A DNA stretch of 64,000 nt from Tetraselmis striata (taxonomy: Eukaryota > Chlorophyta > Chlorodendrophyceae > Chlorodendrales > Chlorodendraceae), in NCBI GenBank assembly GCA_006384855.1, contig VCJN01000572.1, forward strand, positions 62,001-126,000, written 5' to 3'. Positions 31,920 through 43,605 of the stretch are shown here, in pieces. Under the pieces are notes generated by a model. It ran no database searches. It was not told the DNA's origin and saw nothing but the letters and a program-made list of their open reading frames with translations. Position 1 is the first letter of the stretch; each line of letters begins with the position of its first letter. The translations under genes were made by a program, and so were the position numbers.

Positions 31920-32946
31920 TCAATGGATCAGACTCCCAGCTGCTTGCACAGCCTCTCTGTAGATGTGGCATCTCCAGGCGTCCTCGTGTGTGCTGACCCT
32001 GCCACATGCATATGTATTGACCCACATGCATTGAGCATGGAAAAGCCAAACGCGGGAGTACATAGCCTCGGTCAGTGACCAGCACTGACAGCCGTACAGG
32101 AGGATGGAGAGGATGACGGTGGTGTAGATGGCTCGCTTGGCACGAGAAGATGATGTAGGGTGCGAATACGCACCGGTGCAAGCTCACAAATACCTTCCCT
32201 GACGACTCGATCCTGCTGCCAACATCATGGGTATCGCTGCAATCCCGGGCCAACAAGCTGCCAAGGTACTTGATGCTATTCACCACGTGCATGAAGAGGC
32301 CCCTGGGCATATCGATGTCTGACAGGTATGCTCGATCGAATGTTGATGGATGGGTGTTGGCTGCCGAAGTCGTTGCACAAAAGAGCACCTCGGACAGCTA
32401 GCATCATTGATTGGTGAGCCGACATGCACCTCTAGGCCCCATCGCTTCAAGTGTTGAATCAACAGCAGGGTGAGCTTCACCAGATCGGCACGGGAGGCAA
32501 AACTGACACCCGTGTCATCCGCGTGCTCTATATCGGTGGCGCTGAACTCGTTGCCACGTGTGAGGGTCTGCGGCCGGTCACTGTGAGGTCATTGCAGGTG
32601 TGGAAAACGCAGAGGGCGTACTCAGCAATAGTGTCGGCACGCATTGTCTTCATCATAACCTCCATGAAGAATGTGAATAGCTTAGGTCCCAGTAGAACTC
32701 CCTGTTTGACGCAGGCGATGGGGTCGTACACAAAGGTGACGCCGTCAACCTGAATAAATTGCACCCGGACGTCACGCAGCTCGCGTAGCTAGGAGACAAG
32801 CTTGATTGCACTCTTTGCCTCTCCATAGCCAATAAGCACATGAGCTCACGTGATACACAGTCGAAGGCCTTCACCAGGTCGAAGAGCAAAAGCCAGGTTT
32901 CCAAGCTTCTTGATGACCTGCTTGACCACGGTGCAGATCGAGTCAA
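31920..32946 (-). pseudogene. Non-LTR reverse transcriptase remnant
   Basis: Motifs occur in order on the minus strand but in several frames: LLLFDLVKAFDCVSREL (RT motif A, about 32890), CVKQGVLLGPKLFTFFMEV (motif B, about 32713), EHADDTGVSFASRADLVKL (catalytic A-D-D, about 32525), NSIKYLGSLL...DVGSRIESSGK (thumb, about 32280) and LLYGCQCWSLTEAMYSR (about 32080). The order is typical of LINE elements with an S-x-L-L-Y-G-x-x-x-W block. It is a different family from the 14.8-20.4 kb element. Frame changes show it is dead; the endonuclease part is missing. Confidence 0.85.
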
Positions 32947-33493
32947 AGCGTCACTAGCATTCCAGCTAAACTGAAATTACTGCCGACATTAATTAAAATC
33001 GTAGTGATCAAACACGAGACGGCAGGAGGAAAATTAACTCATGCTTGATATCACACGTGCCGCAATAATATTAATGTGCAGCAGTATATTTAGGCATAGG
33101 TGCGATTTTAAGGTCCACGATCCACGCCAGCAGTACCGGGTACCCCTACAAGCGACTTTGGCTCCGCTTGGTAATCGTGCTGACAATGTTATGGGAAATG
33201 TACACCACATCATGACGGGTTTACATATGTAGTTTTAAATGTGACGATTTATGACGTTGCTTCTGTATGTACATATCATGTGGAGGATCTAGCGATGTAC
33301 ATGTATATACCGTCGCGTGGCGGTGCTGATAATATCGCGGATGATGATATAGTAGTGTAAAATGCCCGTAGTATGCCGCCTGTCCATATATATGTATTAT
33401 GGGACCAACATAATTCATGATATGTCTCACAGCTGTAAGAAGGCGGTATATACACGATAGTATTACGAATGATATAAGGATAAGTCTTACTGG
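32947..33493. other. Intergenic, AT-rich; no gene recognised
   Basis: Only AT-rich sequence with no coding resemblance was seen between the RT remnant and the putative minus-strand exons. Confidence 0.5.
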
Positions 33494-33870
33494 CGGCGGC
33501 GGTTCGATCGACGGCCCGCCGCCGAGCGCCACGGTCACGTCTCGGGCGCCTCCCCCGGCCGGCATCGCCAGCAGGTTGTTGACAACGGCGCCGAGCACCG
33601 CAGCAGGTACGTCATACAGCCCACTGACAAGAATTCATACCCACCTGCAACTTCAGAACTTTTCAGACCTGTCGTGGACCCATGCGGTGGGGCAGTAAAG
33701 GATCGGCTCCACATCCCTGATCACGAGTGTACCGATCCCTGCTATCGGGATCCCTGCCGTCGTCACGCGGTTTTTTTTGAGGCTTTGAAACAGCACAGCG
33801 AAGGAGCGGTCTCCGGACGTAATGATGCCGGCATCTGCTGTCGCATGTCGGAGCAGGCTGGCAACCGCTG
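33494..33870 (-). CDS. Possible two exons of an NYN-like protein
   Basis: The minus-strand frame HATADAGIITSGDRSFAVLF then QSLKKNRVTTAGIPIAG continues to CPTAWVHD, with donor ACAG/GTCTGA at about 33671. It joins in phase to an acceptor TTGTCAG at about 33627. The next exon (GLYDVPAAVLGAVVNNLLAM ... GGGPSIEPPPP) ends at donor CCA/GTAAGA near 33494. The S-G-D-x-x-F-x-x-L-x-x-x-L-K block resembles the last catalytic strand of NYN/PIN-type RNases. The first and last exons were not found, so this could also be a gene fragment. Splice agreement in frame is the main support. Confidence 0.35.
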
Positions 33871-34180
33871 GCAGCCAGATACAGCACCAAACGCGCGTCG
33901 CGCGCTCTGTTCCGGTTCAGCTTGACAAGTATCGAGGCGGTGGCAGCCATGTGAGCGGGCCCTCACCTCACGGTTGGATCTGTTAACTACAAACAACAGC
34001 CTGGCGAGAGTGATGGTGGTGGGCGGCGGGGGGGGGGGGGGGGGGGCGGGGGGGGGGGCGCTTTTGCATGCATTTCTCAAAATAGTAGCGACCATGTATA
34101 TTCATCTCTTGTCAAGTAATAAATGCACATCTAATGTATGGGTGCATGTGACACTGCTCGGCGCTCTCAGAGCATGTGCA

Positions 34181-35879
34181 ATGTATCGCCGAATCCCGAT
34201 GATTTGTTGCGCTCAGGCAAGCCCTGCCCTCGGACGACATGCGTGTCAGACATCCATCGGCCTCCGCAGGGCGCCCACATCGGTTACAGCCGCCAGCACT
34301 ACTTCCGAGTCTGCCGCCCAGCATCTGCTGGTGGTGGACGCCTTGCCGTGGATATACCGCTGCCACTTTGGCTTCAAGAACACCCGCCTCCGTAACAGTA
34401 GCGGTGTGGACACTTCCATTTCCTTCGGCGTCATGACCTACCTGCTCAACATGCTTGATATGGAGCCAGCACCGACACACATGGCCGTGGTCTTTGATGC
34501 CGGGGGCATGACCTTCAGGTGCCTGCCAGGTCTGTGGTAGAGGGGACACCGCTAGCCGGGGGGGCGGGGGGGGGGGCGGGGGCAGCATGAGACAGGCTGT
34601 AAGTATTGCGTGACAGGTCATGCCAGGTCATGTATTGCCAGGTCATGTATTGACAGGTCATGTATTGCCTAACACACGTCATGCTGCAGGCACGAGATGT
34701 TCTCAGCGTACAAGTCGCAGCGGCCACCGACACCTCCTGAGATCATAGAAGCACTGCCCCAGGTACGATCCATGTTGGAGACCAGGTATGTGATATTGGG
34801 TGATCACATGACTGTTTGTTGGCGCCATGAACTGCTGCCCACCCGCGCCTGCAGGTCCAGGGGATACTACAGGCCATGGGCCTGCCTATACTGAGGGAGT
34901 CAGGGGTGGAGGCGGATGATGTGGTTGGCGCGCTGGCTGTACGAGCCCATGCTGCTGGCATGTCGACATCCATAGCTTCGCCCGACAAAGACTTCCAGCA
35001 GCTGCTGCGCCCCGGTCTGGACCTGATCCGCCCGGATGCCAAGCAGCCTGGACAGGTCAAGCTCTACACCGAGCAGGACTTTGCCACAGACTATGAGGTG
35101 TGTGGCCTCATGTCTGCCAAACCGCTGTCATGGAGGAAAATATCTGTAACTATGCTCATGTTGCAACAGGGATCCATCGCACCGTCGCAGTTCATCGATA
35201 TCTTGGCCCTCGCGGGAGACGCAAGCGACGGGGTTCCAGGGGTACGGTGAAGGCATGTAAAGTACAGAGATATATGCCTTTCCTTACGACATCGCCGGTC
35301 GTGCCAATCAGCATTTTTGTGCTAGATTGTCTCATGTGTGTTTGGTTAAGAGCGTCATCTCAATGTGCACACCAGGTGCGTGGGGTGGGGCCCAAAATCG
35401 CACTGCAGCTCGTCTCTCAGTATGGCGACGTGGAGGGTGCAATTGCGCATTCTGGCGAGGTAAACTGCCCCAGTTGTGGCAGCACATCTTTTTGCACACC
35501 GTATCTTGTGATTGGCCACAAAACCCATGCTTGGCTTCCCATTAGCTGCTGCAAGCCCATTTCTCTGGATTGGCCGCTAAGAGTTTATCCATCCTACATG
35601 ACGGCGGCTTGATCATTTCCCGCGGCGCAGATCAAGCGGAAGAATGTGCGCGAGGTGCTCTCCAGTGCAGAGGGTGCTGCAACAGCCAGGCTGAGTCGGG
35701 AGCTGGTCACCATCCGGCTTGACCTGGAAGCGCCTGGGCTCGACGTTCCGTTGGAGAACTTCCGCTTGCCAAGCCCCGCGCAGCTGGCACGAGGCGCCGC
35801 AGCGCCATTTGGCGAGCTGGAGTTCCAGTCGCTCATGGCTCGCCTGGAATCTCGGGCGCTGGCCGCCCCGTCGGGTTGA
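34181..35879 (+). CDS. Organellar 5'-3' exonuclease (FEN/Pol I 5' nuclease family)
   Basis: A stand-alone homologue of the 5' nuclease domain of DNA polymerase I, of the plant OEX1/OEX2 type, likely acts on flaps and RNA primers in plastid or mitochondrial DNA. Six exons join in frame: 34181-34518, 34690-34762, 34855-35097, 35170-35241, 35376-35459 and 35631-35879 (352 aa). Residues 1-~45 (MYRRIPMICCAQ...) look like a targeting peptide. Metal-binding acidic positions are present: LLVVDALPWIYR, VVFDAGGMTFRHEM, SGVEADDVVGALA, IASPDKDFQQLL, LAGDASDGVPG. The helix-three-turn-helix follows as VRGVGPKIALQLVSQYG. The polymerase domain is absent, as expected for this family. Intron 1 holds a G-run and short CAGGTCATGTATTG tandem repeats. 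Confidence 0.92.
34616..34670 (+). repeat. Short tandem repeat in intron 1 of the exonuclease gene
   Basis: About three to four imperfect copies of a ~17-bp unit containing CAGGTCATGTATTG stand just before the second exon. Confidence 0.8.
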
Positions 35880-36409
35880 GGAGAGACACCATGGGGAGGT
35901 GAGGGAGGGAAGGAGGGAGGGGGGATTATTTTAATCACAACTGCTATTTACCGTGCTGCCTCACGAAAGATACACTCATGATTCATACGGTCACTGAGCT
36001 GTAGGTGCTTGGAAGGCATCACGGCATCTCAGTTGGGTAAACAGCTAACCCTTTACTTATGTGGAAGAGTATATTCACAAGTCATCATCCTGCTACATCA
36101 GTAAAATTTCACTGATGTAGCAGGATGATGACTCACGACCCATCAGATAAATAGTAGCAGCGGACGCGCGCGCGCCCGCGCGGCACCTCGTATTTTTATA
36201 ATATTTATTAAAACGCGAACGCGCGCTCCTGGCCTGGCCGCCCGCCAGAGTCTCTGTATGATCGTTATGATCGTCGTCCCGGGGCGAACTTTACTTTGTA
36301 CTTTACTTTCTATTATCGTCGTATCGTCCTCGTCACCGCGCGAGCATACGAGTATTGCTGAACATCGTCAGTAGCCTTGTACGGGTACCTGTACCTGTAC
36401 CTGTACCCT
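35880..36409. other. Intergenic spacer with a perfect hairpin
   Basis: This is the 3' flank of the exonuclease gene. It includes the perfect 23-bp inverted repeat listed separately and a CG-alternating tract near 36162-36185. Confidence 0.6.
36080..36133. repeat. Perfect 23-bp inverted repeat with 8-nt loop
   Basis: Arms 36080-36102 and 36111-36133 are exact reverse complements; the loop is AAAATTTC. It lies 200 bp after the exonuclease stop. It could fold as a strong RNA hairpin or be the centre of a palindromic element. Confidence 0.9.
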
Positions 36410-36775
36410 GTATCGCATGCTTGGCTGCGGACCGGGGTGCCCTCTCATCGCGGGGCACTCGGTGCATCACCCGGGCTCACCAGGAGGCCTTGCTCGCAAG
36501 AGATTTCCTCGGGGTCCTGAGCTTGGTAGCCGCTCGAGAGCGTGCTCGCTGCCTCATCAGACGGCGCAGATTCGTCTCCCATCCCGTTGCTGAAGCTGCA
36601 CAGCACGTCCGAGGATCACCCACACACACACGTGCTCGCGTGGCCCGGACTCTGAACCGTGTGCGCATCACTCATCCATCCCGCCTTATGCGGGATGCGG
36701 GCCGCTTTTAGGCGGCTTGCTGTGTTGATTTTCTAATTCTGGGGAACTGCCCTTTTTGTAATTCACACCTGTACC
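36410..36775 (+). repeat. Dispersed repeat, copy A (3' end CTTTTTGTAATTCACACC)
   Basis: Nearly identical to 43272-43605 over ~335 bp. A frame of ~100 codons (LAADRGALSSRGTRC..., HVRGSPTHTRARVARTLNRV) is open here and also in copy B, but no domain is recognised. The end TTCTAATTCTGGGGAACTGC then CCTTTTTGTAATTCACACCTG recurs at 44470-44511 and, inverted, at 44800-44845. TACCTG-type simple repeats flank it (36381-36408). Confidence 0.75.
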
Positions 36776-37176
36776 CTGTAGTCAGCGGCGCTCGGGGCGG
36801 GGGCAGTACGTTGGCGGCGGTTATGGCGCGCGTCGAGGGGTGGTACCCGTACCTTTACCTGTCGTATTGACGGTGACGATGCGCGCCGCTCCCATGACGC
36901 TTGAGGATGGCTACTCAGCAAGAGGTTGACGACGCGAAACATCCCAAGCAAGCCAGTGTGTGCTGCAGTGTGTGCTCTCAGCAGTATCCGTGGTTCACAG
37001 CGGGCTCACGCGACATTCTGCTCGCGACTTGGCGACGGCCACTTGCTGAGCTATTGTAAGCCAGCGGTGGCTTACTGCTCGCACTGCTCGTCCTAGCTCT
37101 GCAATTGAAGCCCTCGCTCGCTCGTCAGTCGGGACAGGCGTGCCCCCAGACAGTCGAGGGCCCGCCCGACCGGCCG
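36776..37176. promoter_or_regulatory. Upstream region of ureF
   Basis: About 400 bp precede the chosen ATG. No specific element was recognised. Confidence 0.3.
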
Positions 37177-38105
37177 ATGTGCTCGCTCAGCTCGGCTATG
37201 GGGTGCTCCGCAGCCGCGGCACGCCAGTGGGCGGCGTGGCAGCTGCTGGACTCGCTGCTTCCCACCGGAGGCTTTGCGCACTCGCAGGGCCTAGAGGCAG
37301 CCGCTCAGGCGAGCGTGGTGGATGCCAGCGCCGAGAGCGTAGCGCTATTCTGCAGGCAGGCGCTACATAACACGGCGTCGTCGCTGCTGCCCTATCTGGA
37401 GGAGGTGCTGGCCGCGGCGGCACCGCTGGCCGCCGACCCAGCCAGCGACGCTATCGACGCAGCGCTGAGCCGGGTCGCGGAATTGGACAGCCGCCTGCAC
37501 TGTCAGCTGGTGGGAAACCACGTGGCGCAGCGAGCCAGCGAGGCGCTGGGCGCGTCGCTGTTGCGAGCGTCCTGTGCAGCCTTCAGCAATGACAGCCAGG
37601 CGATGAGACGCCTGCTGGCGGGTCTCAGGGCAATGTACCGCCAGCGGGCCGGCGAGGAGCGCGGCCAACGCTCTAGCTGTCATCAGGTTTGCTCCCCCCA
37701 GTGGGGCTCAGTGCCAACCAGGCATTATTAAAGCTCATGTGTGTCGCGGATGATAACCTCCCTTCCCAACTCGCTTCCATCCCTCAGGTGTGCGCGTTCG
37801 GAGCTCTCACTGGCGCACTTGGGTTTGAGGCATCAGCCGCAAAGCGCATGTTCTTATATATGACCCTGAGGGACATGCTGTCCGCTGCCACTCGATTGAA
37901 CCTGGTGGGGCCCATGGAAGCGGCTGGCCTGCTGCGGGAGCTAGGCGCTGTGGCAGAGGAGGTCGTCCGAGCAGATGAGCGAGCAGCGGCGGGGCGGGCG
38001 CTAGACTGGGGCACAGGCCTGGGCGGCCCAGCATCCTCCGCGCCGCTGCTCGACCTCCTGCAGGGCTGTCACGACATGATGTACAGCAGGCTGTTCTCAT
38101 CCTGA
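37177..38105 (+). CDS. ureF: Urease accessory protein UreF
   Basis: UreF binds apo-urease with UreD and, with UreG, directs GTP-dependent nickel delivery in the cytosol. Two exons join in phase 0: 37177-37686 (donor CAG/GTTTGC) and 37788-38105 (acceptor CCCTCAG), giving 275 aa. Hallmarks are LLDSLLPTGGFAHSQGLEAA at residues ~23-42, the E-L-D-x-x-L-H region, and the C-terminal half FGALTGALGFEASAAKRMFL, RDMLSAATRLNLVGPMEA. The last residues YSRLFSS match the family's S-R-L-F-x-S end. ATG 37177 is the first in-frame ATG; upstream in-frame sequence has no typical coding character. TGTAA at 38165-38169 is the probable poly(A) signal. Confidence 0.93.
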
Positions 38106-38767
38106 GCTCGCCAGTGTACTCAGAGTTTTCAAATAAGGCTCGATTGGACTCCTTGCCATGATACTGTAATGCCAGCTCGAGCTGCGGGCACCGCATCTCC
38201 ATAGAGTGTTGCTGCACATAGAGACACAGATAAACAGTGTTCCAAACAGTGCACAATTCATCGGTCTCATGCTTTGATATGAAGTCCGGATTTAGCGAAT
38301 GGCAACACTGACGCATGTAGCAGCTACCAGTAGCGCTCTAGACGGCTGCGCATGTGCAATTGCAGATGAAGTAATGCAACATAAATGCGGACAGTAGATT
38401 TGCCGCATGGTAACTTACGCCTGTGTCGTCTGTCACTTGATTCTGAACTTGTCACCAAAAAAAGGAACAGCCCTACCTCAGCGAAACATGACATTTGTAC
38501 GGCAGAACTCCAGGCACAATATATGCTATGTGTATACATTCTGCATGCATTCAGCACTATGCTACATAAGTAGTAAAGCCGTTCTAATGTGTGCACTAAC
38601 AGCCTCCAAACGTGCCTAACAGATGTCTTGCATTCATGTCTCAGAGTATCTGGATGATCAAGCATGTAAATGTATCCATGGCGGTCCCCGGCTCCGCCAG
38701 CCGCAGGTGATAATAAGATGGGGCAGTGACTGCTCGCGCAACTACCATGCACCAATAATCAAATAAT
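38106..38767. other. Intergenic; no gene recognised
   Basis: 3' flank of ureF followed by AT-richer sequence with no coding resemblance. Confidence 0.5.
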
Positions 38768-41700
38768 ATACACCCCTCCACATAAACCCCAGCCCCCTTT
38801 TGCCGGAATCTAGATTCAAGAGCGGTAGACTAGTTTCAACCTAGAATTTTGAGGCTGTAATTGGTGTGTTGTAGTTTTGTGTTCGGTCTCGATCATCATA
38901 GGGTTGAATGATGGCATGTGGCCCTAAATAACATGCAACGCGATCAGTCATGGCGCCAGTAGATTGTTGGGTGTTTCAGTAGACTCCCCACAACACAGGG
39001 GTTTGCGCCCCACATGTGCCGCCGCGCATGCATGGATTATGGTGACAAGGCCATAGGTGGGTGAGGGAACCTAACAGTAAGGGGATTTCATCGTGGTGGG
39101 TGGAGGTTGTATATGCGATAGTGGATCACAATCGCGACACAATCCGGACACTAATGCAGTGCTGCCACTAGTAACCGACCGCCCTACTCAAACATAACAA
39201 GGTACTCATGGCGTTGCGGGGAATGCTTGGCAAATTCTGAAATAACGAGTAATCTCATGACGTTCTATATGCAGCAAATGTCCAACGGGCGTACCACCCC
39301 AATCGCGGGTCTGGACGCCGTGGCAGCACCCAAAAGCCGCGCCCAAGACAATGAAAGAGGAAATGGGTGATTTGGATCGTGCCAGCTAACGGTATAAGAC
39401 ACCAACACAGACATGTACGCTTATCTTTATGCCACATACAAGGTGCGTCTCCGTGCACAGTACTCCACTAACTGGGGCGTGATAGCCTGCTGCTGGGTGC
39501 ATCGCTCATACTTCGGGCGGTATGCTCGCCGCCCTGGTTGAACGATGGATAGCGCGGGCGACGCGCGGCTTTATTCCCCTTTGTCACGCCATTTTTCCAC
39601 AATAGACGGCATCCGCTAGGCATTGAATAGCACGCCATTCACGGGCTATACGGCCCATGACACCATGCAATGGACATGCGGGTACCCTAAATGGTAGCGA
39701 AATGCGGGTACCATCAACGAATGAAAGCTTTAGGCGAGAGGCTTTAGCATACGCAAGGAAATGGTTTGCAGCAAAGGAAATTGTTCCAGTGTACCGGGGT
39801 GTACACGGCTTTATACAACTATCGGCTTGGCAGTCGGTCGCATGCGCAGGCGTTTGGCTTGGATATGCAATCTAGGCTTGCAGTCATCAGGGAGTCATCT
39901 AGGCGTAATGGGTGACGAGAGCATGATTATGTGGGCGTGATCACGTGTAACAAGTGCGCAGTCTACGTGTATGGGCAGATGAGCAGTATGTATATAGGCG
40001 TGCTAGTATATAAGTGAGTGGACAGTATGGGTATGCGTGTATACATGAATGCGGGTGTAGATATGCAGGTAGGTTATGGTGGTAACCCTAACATTCCATC
40101 CCGGCCCCCCAAAAAGTAGACCCATGGGATATGCAAGGGAAGCGGGCGGGATATTCGGCGGATAGGGCACGATGACCAGTGTGCGCAAGCATTGCCAATT
40201 GTGTCGGGCATAATCATGGAGCATACCACTACGACTTTACAGGTTAGCATATGGCCCGTAGGAATCGTGGAATACGGGATGGCAGTGCATAGCAAAAGGC
40301 AAGCGGAGTTGGCAAGAGTTGGCAGGCGGAGTTTGACAAGCTAACTGCGAAGCAATATGTGTGACGTTGACATCCAGACTTTATTGGGGCGAGTTTAACG
40401 GTTGGCGTATGCTACGTATGCTCAATACTTAGGTACTGGCGAGTTCTAACTTTCAGTTGTGTATTTCTGCAAGCATCTGGTATTTTGGCGATGTTAATGT
40501 AATCCGCAGAGTCCACGTGTTGGTATAAAGCGGGTTCGTGAGTTCCTCAAGTTAGCGGGTGTGAGCGGGTTCGTGCCGTAGCGGGCGTCAAGCGGAGTGC
40601 ATGTAGTTGCGGATTGGTAGGCACCATGGCATCAATAAAAACCGACGAGGGATAAGTAATATGGCCAGGCGTCATTACGTAACGAGCACGAGTGGAACAG
40701 GTTTTGTCATAACCGAGGTGAAGCGCGGATTGCGATCTTGTATTCTTATGCGACGTCGTGGGGGCGGAATATATCGTAAATAAGTAAACGGGCAAGCCGA
40801 GGAGCGTCTACGTGGATACTACAAGGGATGACGTGGGCTTGTACTGTAAATGTGCGTACACGTGTGGGTGTAGCGGCAAAGATATTTCGCAGAGGGCGTC
40901 ACGCCAGTGATAAACAAAGTTTTTCTGAGAATAATTGCCTAGAGGCAGGTGTTTGGATGTACGGGAGACACGGAGCCTATGGGTTGTTATGAATTTTTCG
41001 CAGGTTGGTAAGGTGGGCAAGTCTGTTGCGCATAACGGGTCAGCATATGTTTTCCAAATAGTAGTCGGAGTGCGTGCGGCATCAAGCAAGGTGGCCGGCA
41101 GCGTGGGTTCAGTATTTCCGGAATGACCAAATCAAGACAGAAATTGTCTGAGGCGGGCAGGCATACTTATCAGCTATCTAGCACAACACGTCGCTGGAAT
41201 CAGATACGAATACGGTTACCATAGTCGTAGTTTGCTTCGGTGGTATAGCTGTGGCGAATTGGCCGATTATCAATTCTAGATTAACTTGAAGGTGGAGGTA
41301 GTGCATGGTAAATATGAGAGAAAATCGGGCAACGTGTTAGTAGATCTGTCAAGCAGTTGAATGTCGTTTTTTGCAAAGTCTTGGTGTAAATGCGGACGAC
41401 GAGACCGGACATCGGTCTCATTCTAAGAGCTTTTATTGCAGTATGTCGAGCACGGGCTTCCCGGTGCGGGCGGGGGTCAACGGTTTGCTAGGTATGGTAG
41501 TGAGTGACGGCGGCTTAGGCGGGCAGGTGATGGAGAGACAGTGGCATGCATAGTGTGGTCTGAGCGTGATCGTAGAACCATTTTGTATAAAGCAGCGTCA
41601 TATTGTCAAAGCTTATCCATGCGAACAAGTTGCGTTTAAGCATAGGTGCCGTATTTGGCATGGTATATCGTGAAACTTTGGTATAATAAGCGGACGGCCG

Positions 41701-42270
41701 TCGGAAGTGTCCCTGCGCTGTTTCCTAAAGTAAGACGGCGCTTAAGGCGTATGCATGCGCAGACATATTTTCTGTAAGCGCGTAGAAGGGAACCTACATG
41801 TCCGCGCGGTTTATTCCAGAAAACTTGGTGTATTGCCGCAAATATTATGAAAGGGGTGTGGTCATGCGATAGTATATATATTCATTCCATCCTTACGATA
41901 TAAAATTGCCGAATTCAAAAAATCGTGAATTATGGTGCGGGGGCCAATTGCGAATGGCAACAATGTTAACACCGGAAGGGCGCGTGCCCCGTTGACTATG
42001 TAATGGCCCAAATATTCGTGGTTGTTAAGGCAGTTGCAGCAGTATGTGATGTTTGGCAAGCAAAAAAAGCGTGGTTTTCAGGTGTATTAAGTGTTTATCG
42101 GGGGAGATATCAAATACCACAACGTTGTCAAACTAGACAGGAATAAACGCGGTGTTATGCGAATGCAAAATAACGTCACTCAGCATTAAACGTTGAATCG
42201 CCGATGGATTATTGGACAGTCCAAATGTCATGACCTGGAATTCGCGAACCGACCGAATCTTATTAAACGG

Positions 42271-42309
<39 letters not shown>

Positions 42310-43271
42310 TTGTCGGTAGTCAATGCAAATGGGCATGCCATCATGGCATGCTCGGACAAATAGGAGAAGTGCAGCATAAGGCGGAAGCGATTACCCAATA
42401 AATGCTGTGTCTAAAAGGGCGAGTAATTGCTTTGTGTGTTTTTTCTGATTCGGCAGGTGAGTGGCAGTATGTTTTGCCGGGTGGTAGGTGGGCATCTTCG
42501 AGCAATGGCATTTCGAAGTTGAAGCCGGGGCGCTACCGCTTGAAGGGAATTTTAACAAGCTGGCCCATGCTTGTTTATATGTTTAAGTATAAAAGTTTCA
42601 AGTCGTTATAGTACATCATGAGCAGACCACTCGATCGGTGGTAACAGCGGAAAATCGCGATTTAATTGACTGAGCAACAGTGCGTCCGTTGCGTCGCACT
42701 CACGAATTACGGCGCAAGAGAACACATCATTGGGATCCTTTCAAAGCCATGGTGTCGGCATGTGTATCACATCGGTATCAATAGAGCGGGGTTCGGCCGG
42801 ATATAGGTGACAGTGCGGCCGTCGCGGCGGGAAGCGTAATTTGGGTGCCGGCAGTTCAGCTATTGGCTAGGTGGTGATTATGAGAAATGACACACGAGAA
42901 CACCGTTAAAATCATTCTGCATGTTGGATATGTATATACATATATATATACATATATATTTAACCTCTGCTCAGTATGTATAATTATTTATTACATCAGG
43001 GCTTTCACAAATGCGCACTACAAACAGAACAAACAACACCTATGAAAGGTTGCTCAGCATGTATTAATGTGCAACTGAAATGTGCAGGACTCAGACGACG
43101 CTAAAGGCATAGTACGGATGCGGCGGCCATCCGGGGCGAGCTTTACTTTACTTTTACGGCTGCGGCGGCCATCCGTACAGTAAAACGTCTGGGGTTGTAT
43201 TACGGGGTAATTTCCCAGCGGCGCGGTACATACAGGTACCGGTACCAGTAGCATTAGAAATCTCTTGCGCG
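38768..43271. other. 4.5-kb gene desert, possibly an eroded mobile element
   Basis: The left edge TACACCCCTCCACATAAACC then CCAGCCCCCTTTTGCCGGAA matches the outer end of the TIR repeat family (compare 63263-63300). No matching right end was found. The interior is AT-richer than the genes, rich in TG/CA, has no frame longer than ~95 codons, and no domain was recognised. It includes a (TA)n tract at 42272-42305 and TATATACATATATA at 42930-42960. Confidence 0.45.
42272..42305. repeat. (TA)n microsatellite
   Basis: About 17 uninterrupted TA units in a gene-poor stretch. Confidence 0.95.
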
Positions 43272-43605
43272 GTATCGCATGCTTGGCTGCGGATCGGGGT
43301 GCCCTCTCATCGCGGGGCACTCGGTGCACCACCCAGGCTCACCATGAGGCCTTGCTCGCTAGAGATTTCCTCGGGGTCCTGAGCTTGGGGGGCCGCTCGA
43401 GAGCCCGCTCGCTGCCTCATCAGACGACGCAGATTCGTCTGCCATCCCGTTGCTGAAGCTGCACAGCACGTCCGAGGATCACCCACACACACACGTGCAC
43501 GCATGGCCCGGACTCTGAACCGTGTGCGCATCACTCATCCATCCCGCCTCATGCGGGATGCGGCCATGCGGGCCGCTTTTAGGCGGCTTGATGTGTTGAT
43601 TTTCT
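43272..43605 (+). repeat. Dispersed repeat, copy B
   Basis: The second copy of 36410-36745, starting GTATCGCATGCTTGGCTGCG. It stops matching after GATTTTCTA, so it lacks the last ~30 bp present in copy A. A 9-bp duplication (GCGGCCATG) sits near its end. Confidence 0.75.

Noticed and set aside
37105-37176. Earlier start for UreF
   Set aside because: The upstream in-frame codon is TTG, unlikely as a nuclear start; the first ATG is 37177.
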